Source: Candidatus Hadersleviella danica
GTDB lineage: Bacteria > Chloroflexota > Anaerolineae > Promineifilales > Promineifilaceae
Assembly (NCBI GenBank): GCA_016711405.1
Contig: JADJSZ010000092.1
Location: 1 to 8,675, forward strand
DNA length: 8,675 bases
Direction of reading: 5' to 3'
Shown here: one piece after another, positions 6,239 through 8,675 of the stretch
How positions within the stretch are numbered: the stretch's first letter is position 1
Layout of the letters: each line of letters opens with the position of its first letter
Notes under the pieces: model-generated
Database searches by the model: none
What the model saw: only the letters and a program-made list of their open reading frames with translations
What the model was told of the DNA's origin: nothing
Program-made: the position numbers and the translations under genes

Positions 6239-6304
6239 AAAGTGCTAAGGAGTGCTGAGTGAGTGGGCTTACTAAAGCACTCAGCACTCAGCACTTAGCA
6301 CTTT
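6239..6304 (-). repeat. intercistronic 23-bp hairpin built on GCACTCA heptads
   Basis: Positions 6239-6249 pair perfectly with 6294-6304 (11 bp) and 6250-6261 pair perfectly with 6278-6289 (12 bp), leaving a 4-nt bulge (6290-6293) and a 16-nt loop. The right arm is also a heptad tract (AAGCACT, CAGCACT, CAGCACT, TAGCACT; 6275-6302). It starts right after the TAG stop of the coiled-coil gene and ends 8 nt before ATG 6230. No T-run follows the stem in the transcribed direction, so an RNA processing, stabilising or attenuating role fits better than a full terminator. Confidence 0.75.
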
Positions 6305-7093
6305 CTACTCGTCACTCAGTCGCTGGCTCACTTCCAGCAGAAGGTGGGCGAGTTCTTGGCGGGAGGTTTTCTTTTGCTCGAGCGACATGCCTTGGGCGGC
6401 CAAATCTTGGCGGAGGGTGTCGTCGCGTTGGCGCAGTTCGGCTTGCAGGGTGCGCCAGCGTTGGGTCTGCTCTTGGCGCAATTGCTCAATTTGGGCGCTC
6501 AATTCGCTGTGGGTGGTGTTGAGTTGGTTCAGAAAGTTGGCCGCCAATTGGCTCAGACGGTCGTTGAACTCTTGTTGGATGGTGCGCAGGGCAACGGCTT
6601 GCTCGCTTTCGTGCCCATCCAGCCGTTCGGTGAGCTGGCGTTGGGTGGCGCGGAGTTGGTCGGTCAGGTCGCGCCCTTGGCCTTCGAGTTTGCTGGTGAG
6701 GGTTTGTTGCGCTTGTTGCAGGGCGGCCGTTTGACTGCTACTTTGTTCGGCCAGTTTGCTGGTTAGCTCGCGGCGCAGGGTGGTGGTGGCGTGGTCGGCC
6801 GTTTCGGCCACGGCCGTGTCGCGCTCGTGGAGCAAATCGCGCAATTCTTGCCGCGTTTGCGCCAGCCGTGCCTCTAAATCCTCCAACCGCTTGCTGGTCG
6901 TGCGCGATTGGGGGCCATATAAAATGTCGCGCAACCGTTCCAGTTCGGAGGGGGTGGGTTCGGCGGTGGGCGGTGGGGGGTCTAGTTGGGCAGGGGGTGG
7001 GGAAGTTGGCGCGGCCATCATCTCTTGGATGGCGGGTTGGCGTTCTTCAACCATTGTCGTTTCGCTCGGTTCGGGGGTTGCTTTGCGGAACAT
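6305..7093 (-). CDS. coiled-coil protein, probable partner of the downstream envelope protein
   Basis: 262 aa, ATG at 7093 with AAGGAG 9 nt upstream. Residues 1-50 are disordered and proline-rich (SPPPAQLDPPPPTAEPTP at 31-48). A short conserved-looking motif LERLRDILYGPQ follows (51-62). Residues 66-262 are almost continuous coiled coil rich in Gln, Leu, Glu and Arg, with regular SKLxxQ and QLxxRL segments. There is no signal peptide or TM helix, so it is probably cytoplasmic. As I recall, an LRxIL-GP motif followed by a coiled coil also starts the OmpA-type proteins that carry the module found in the next gene. The two genes may therefore divide between them what is one protein elsewhere. 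It is first in the unit, read from the promoter at 7149-7178. No enzymatic function is suggested. Confidence 0.85.
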   Translation of the reverse strand: MFRKATPEPSETTMVEERQPAIQEMMAAPTSPPPAQLDPPPPTAEPTPSELERLRDILYGPQSRTTSKRLEDLEARLAQTRQELRDLLHERDTAVAETADHATTTLRRELTSKLAEQSSSQTAALQQAQQTLTSKLEGQGRDLTDQLRATQRQLTERLDGHESEQAVALRTIQQEFNDRLSQLAANFLNQLNTTHSELSAQIEQLRQEQTQRWRTLQAELRQRDDTLRQDLAAQGMSLEQKKTSRQELAHLLLEVSQRLSDE

Positions 7094-7102
7094 CTGCTCA
7101 TT

Positions 7103-7108
7103 CTCCTT
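7103..7108 (-). promoter_or_regulatory. ribosome binding site of the coiled-coil gene
   Basis: Minus-strand AAGGAG lies 9 nt before the ATG at 7093. It fixes the start of the coiled-coil gene. Confidence 0.75.
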
Positions 7109-7148
7109 GGTGTGGGTGTGCAGGGGAGCGATTGATTAAGCTGAGGCT

Positions 7149-7178
7149 AGTATAGGTGGGAAAGCGGTACTATGGCAA
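7149..7178 (-). promoter_or_regulatory. sigma70-type promoter for the coiled-coil / envelope genes
   Basis: On the minus strand TTGCCA (7173-7178, 5 of 6 to TTGACA) and TATACT (7149-7154, 5 of 6 to TATAAT) are separated by 18 bp. Transcription would begin near 7142, giving a leader of about 49 nt that contains the AAGGAG site. This is the best -35/-10 pair in the window. Confidence 0.65.
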
Positions 7179-7234
7179 GGGTGGGCGGAAATTGGGTGTG
7201 TGCAAACGGCCGTGGGGGAGTGGTTGCGGGGGAG

Positions 7235-7349
7235 CACGAACAACTTGTAATTGAATTCTTTTTTTTGACGCAAAGGGCGCAGAGGATTTGCCAGAGAACA
7301 TCCCTGCGCCCTTGCGCCTCTGCGTCAAACCTTCTAACAATTTGTTCGT
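7235..7349. repeat. large imperfect palindrome in the divergent promoter region (MITE-like)
   Basis: Left arm 7235-7287 and right arm 7300-7349 pair imperfectly around a 12-nt centre. Outer ends match as ACGAACAA / TTGTTCGT, middle blocks as TTTGACGCA (7264-7272) / TGCGTCAAA (7321-7329), and inner blocks as AAGGGCGCAG / CTGCGCCCTT. The right arm carries one extra 7-bp unit (GCGCCTC) relative to the left. The outer part is AT-rich and the inner part GC-rich. No ORF or transposase is associated. It could be a small non-autonomous element or a regulatory structure between two promoters. The rest of the 338-bp gap holds the two promoters and nothing else I can name. Confidence 0.65.
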
Positions 7350-7385
7350 ACACCCGTGGAGACAGGCTGGTTTGGCTGTGAAATA

Positions 7386-7394
7386 TGCTACAAT
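7386..7394 (+). promoter_or_regulatory. extended -10 promoter of the nSTAND gene
   Basis: TGCTACAAT fits TGnTATAAT with one mismatch. No good -35 hexamer is visible, as is usual for extended -10 promoters. Transcription would begin near 7401, giving a leader of about 31 nt that contains the AGGGA ribosome site at 7418-7422. Confidence 0.55.
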
Positions 7395-7431
7395 GCGCCC
7401 ATCTACCAGCCACAGACAGGGAATGTTGACC

Positions 7432-8675
7432 ATGAACAACGAAGCAAGCAACCCAGCCACAAACATTCAAGCAGGTCGTGACATTGATTTGGAGATACAC
7501 GGCGATTTTGTCGGCCGTGACAAGATTACTTATGGCCTCTCCGTCGAAGAAGTGACCGCGCTGGTCATTGAACTGAAGACGGCCGAACAGCCCACCGTCT
7601 GGGACGGCCGTATCCCCTACCTCGGCCTGTCCGCCTTCCAAGAGAGTGATGCCGAATTCTTCTTCGGCCGTGAGAACTTGGTAAACGACCTCCTCGGCCG
7701 TCTGCAACAAAGCCACTTCATCACCATTGCGGGGCCCTCGGGGAGCGGCAAATCCTCTGTGGCACGGGCGGGGCTGTTCCACGCCCTGCGCCGAGGGCGA
7801 TTGCCCAAAAGCGACCAGTGGCTGTTGGCGACCATGCTCCCCGGCAACCATCCTCTAGAGAGTTTGGCCGTGGCCATCGAACGGCTTACCAAGGTGGCGG
7901 GTTCGGCCGATAGTTTGCGCCACAAAGGGCTGGAAAACCCGCACGCGTTGCACCAGCAAGTGGAAATTTTGCTGACCGATGACCCCAGCCAGCGGCTGGT
8001 CTTGCTGGTAGACCAATTCGAGGAAGTTTTTACCCAAACCAAAAATGAGGCGGAGCAGGCCGCGTTTATTCAACTGCTGACCCATTCCGCCCATTCCACT
8101 CAAACTGGGGGGAACAGGCTGACCATCCTCCTCTCCCTGCGCTCCGATTTTATCTCCCATTGCGCCCGCTACCCCGCTTTGCGGGAATTGCTCAACCAGC
8201 AATTTATGCTGGTGGGGGGGATGGAAGCGCACGATTTGGCCAAGGCGATTACCCTGCCCGCACTGGAGGTGGGGGCGGAGATTGACCCCGCCCTTGTCTC
8301 CCGCATTATGGCGGATATGAAGGGGGAGCCGGGGGTGTTGCCGCTGATGAGTTTTGCCCTGCGGGATTTGTTTGAGGCGGAGAAGACGGCCGTGGGCAAG
8401 CCGATGGATTTGACGTTGCCCGAATATGTCCAGCGAGGGGGGATTGAGAAGGCGTTAGAGCGGCACGCCAATGCGGTGTTTGCCGATTTTTCGGCCGAGC
8501 AACAAGCGTTGGCGCGGGGGGTGTTTTCTAAATTGATTGAGGTGGGGCAGGGGCGGGTGGATACGAGGCGGACGGCCGTGTTTAGCGAATTGATCCCTGC
8601 GGGGCAGGATGCAACGGCCGTGAGCCAAGTGGTAGACACCCTTGCCCGTGCAGGGGGTGCCGCTGACGACGAGTG
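7432..8675 (+). CDS. nSTAND-type NTPase, C-terminal part beyond window
   Basis: The frame is open from ATG 7432 to the window end (414 codons seen). The start is chosen because AGGGA lies 9 nt upstream; in-frame ATGs at 7393 and 7423 are worse placed. Residues 11-34 contain the leader pattern IQAGRDID and IHGDFVGRDKI, which I recall from many Chloroflexota and cyanobacterial conflict proteins. Residues 62-80 (PYLGLSAFQESDAEFFFGR) open an nSTAND1-like P-loop module. Walker A is GPSGSGKSS (101-109), Walker B LVLLVDQFEEVF (189-200), a sensor-like strand is LSLRSDF (234-240), and GEPGVLPLMSFAL (298-310) is the usual downstream motif. Such proteins bind a trigger through C-terminal repeats (often WD40 or TPR), oligomerise with ATP and activate an effector. 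Those repeats would lie past 8675. It is transcribed divergently from the envelope genes. Confidence 0.9.
   Translation, partial: MNNEASNPATNIQAGRDIDLEIHGDFVGRDKITYGLSVEEVTALVIELKTAEQPTVWDGRIPYLGLSAFQESDAEFFFGRENLVNDLLGRLQQSHFITIAGPSGSGKSSVARAGLFHALRRGRLPKSDQWLLATMLPGNHPLESLAVAIERLTKVAGSADSLRHKGLENPHALHQQVEILLTDDPSQRLVLLVDQFEEVFTQTKNEAEQAAFIQLLTHSAHSTQTGGNRLTILLSLRSDFISHCARYPALRELLNQQFMLVGGMEAHDLAKAITLPALEVGAEIDPALVSRIMADMKGEPGVLPLMSFALRDLFEAEKTAVGKPMDLTLPEYVQRGGIEKALERHANAVFADFSAEQQALARGVFSKLIEVGQGRVDTRRTAVFSELIPAGQDATAVSQVVDTLARAGGAADDE

Noticed and set aside
7147..8639. Minus-strand open frames opposite the nSTAND gene
   Set aside because: The plus strand has Walker A, Walker B and nSTAND motifs in order; the opposite frames show no domains and overlap one another.
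1..8675. tRNA, rRNA or riboswitch
   Set aside because: No cloverleaf with GTTCRA-like arms, no rRNA segment and no known aptamer core was found when reading either strand.

Overview
This GC-rich bacterial window most resembles Chloroflexota (Anaerolineae, Caldilineae or Ardenticatenia type). The basis is style: long Thr-Pro-Ala stalks, a SUMF1 domain behind a small death-like adaptor, an nSTAND NTPase, and gaps filled with degenerate 7-bp repeats. The taxon is inferred; no rRNA or marker gene is present.

Layout. From 1 to about 280 there is an AT-rich stretch with a small unknown minus-strand gene (1-210). A hairpin terminator (281-306) follows the minus-strand gene for a two-domain beta-oxidation enzyme (315-2456). 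Upstream of that gene lie a heptad tract, a 21-bp minisatellite and one arm of a 41-bp inverted repeat. The next block, also minus strand, holds a short-chain dehydrogenase (2680-3441) and an adaptor-SUMF1 protein (3531-4526); the other inverted-repeat arm closes it at 4529-4569. Then come two minus-strand envelope genes. One encodes a coiled-coil protein (6305-7093). The other encodes a cytoplasmic-TM-stalk protein (4698-6230) whose C-terminal SH3-like domain (4601-4900) is thrown out of frame by one extra base at 4901. A 338-bp divergent region with two good promoters and a large imperfect palindrome separates these from a plus-strand nSTAND NTPase (7432 to the end, incomplete).

How the parts may work together. 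The coiled-coil and TM/SH3 genes look like one transcription unit, read from the promoter at 7149-7178, building a complex that connects cytoplasm and cell surface. The nSTAND NTPase and the adaptor-SUMF1 protein belong to classes found in prokaryotic immunity and programmed-response systems, so the right part may be a conflict island. The dehydrogenase and the beta-oxidation enzyme look like ordinary lipid metabolism.

Two genome-style signals overlie the genes. The palindrome CGGCCG, often within ACGGCCGT, occurs about 60 times from 281 onward and not once in 1-280. Every gap between consecutive minus-strand genes from 2457 to 6304 holds degenerate 7-bp repeats, a different sequence family in most gaps, and these reach into start and stop codons.
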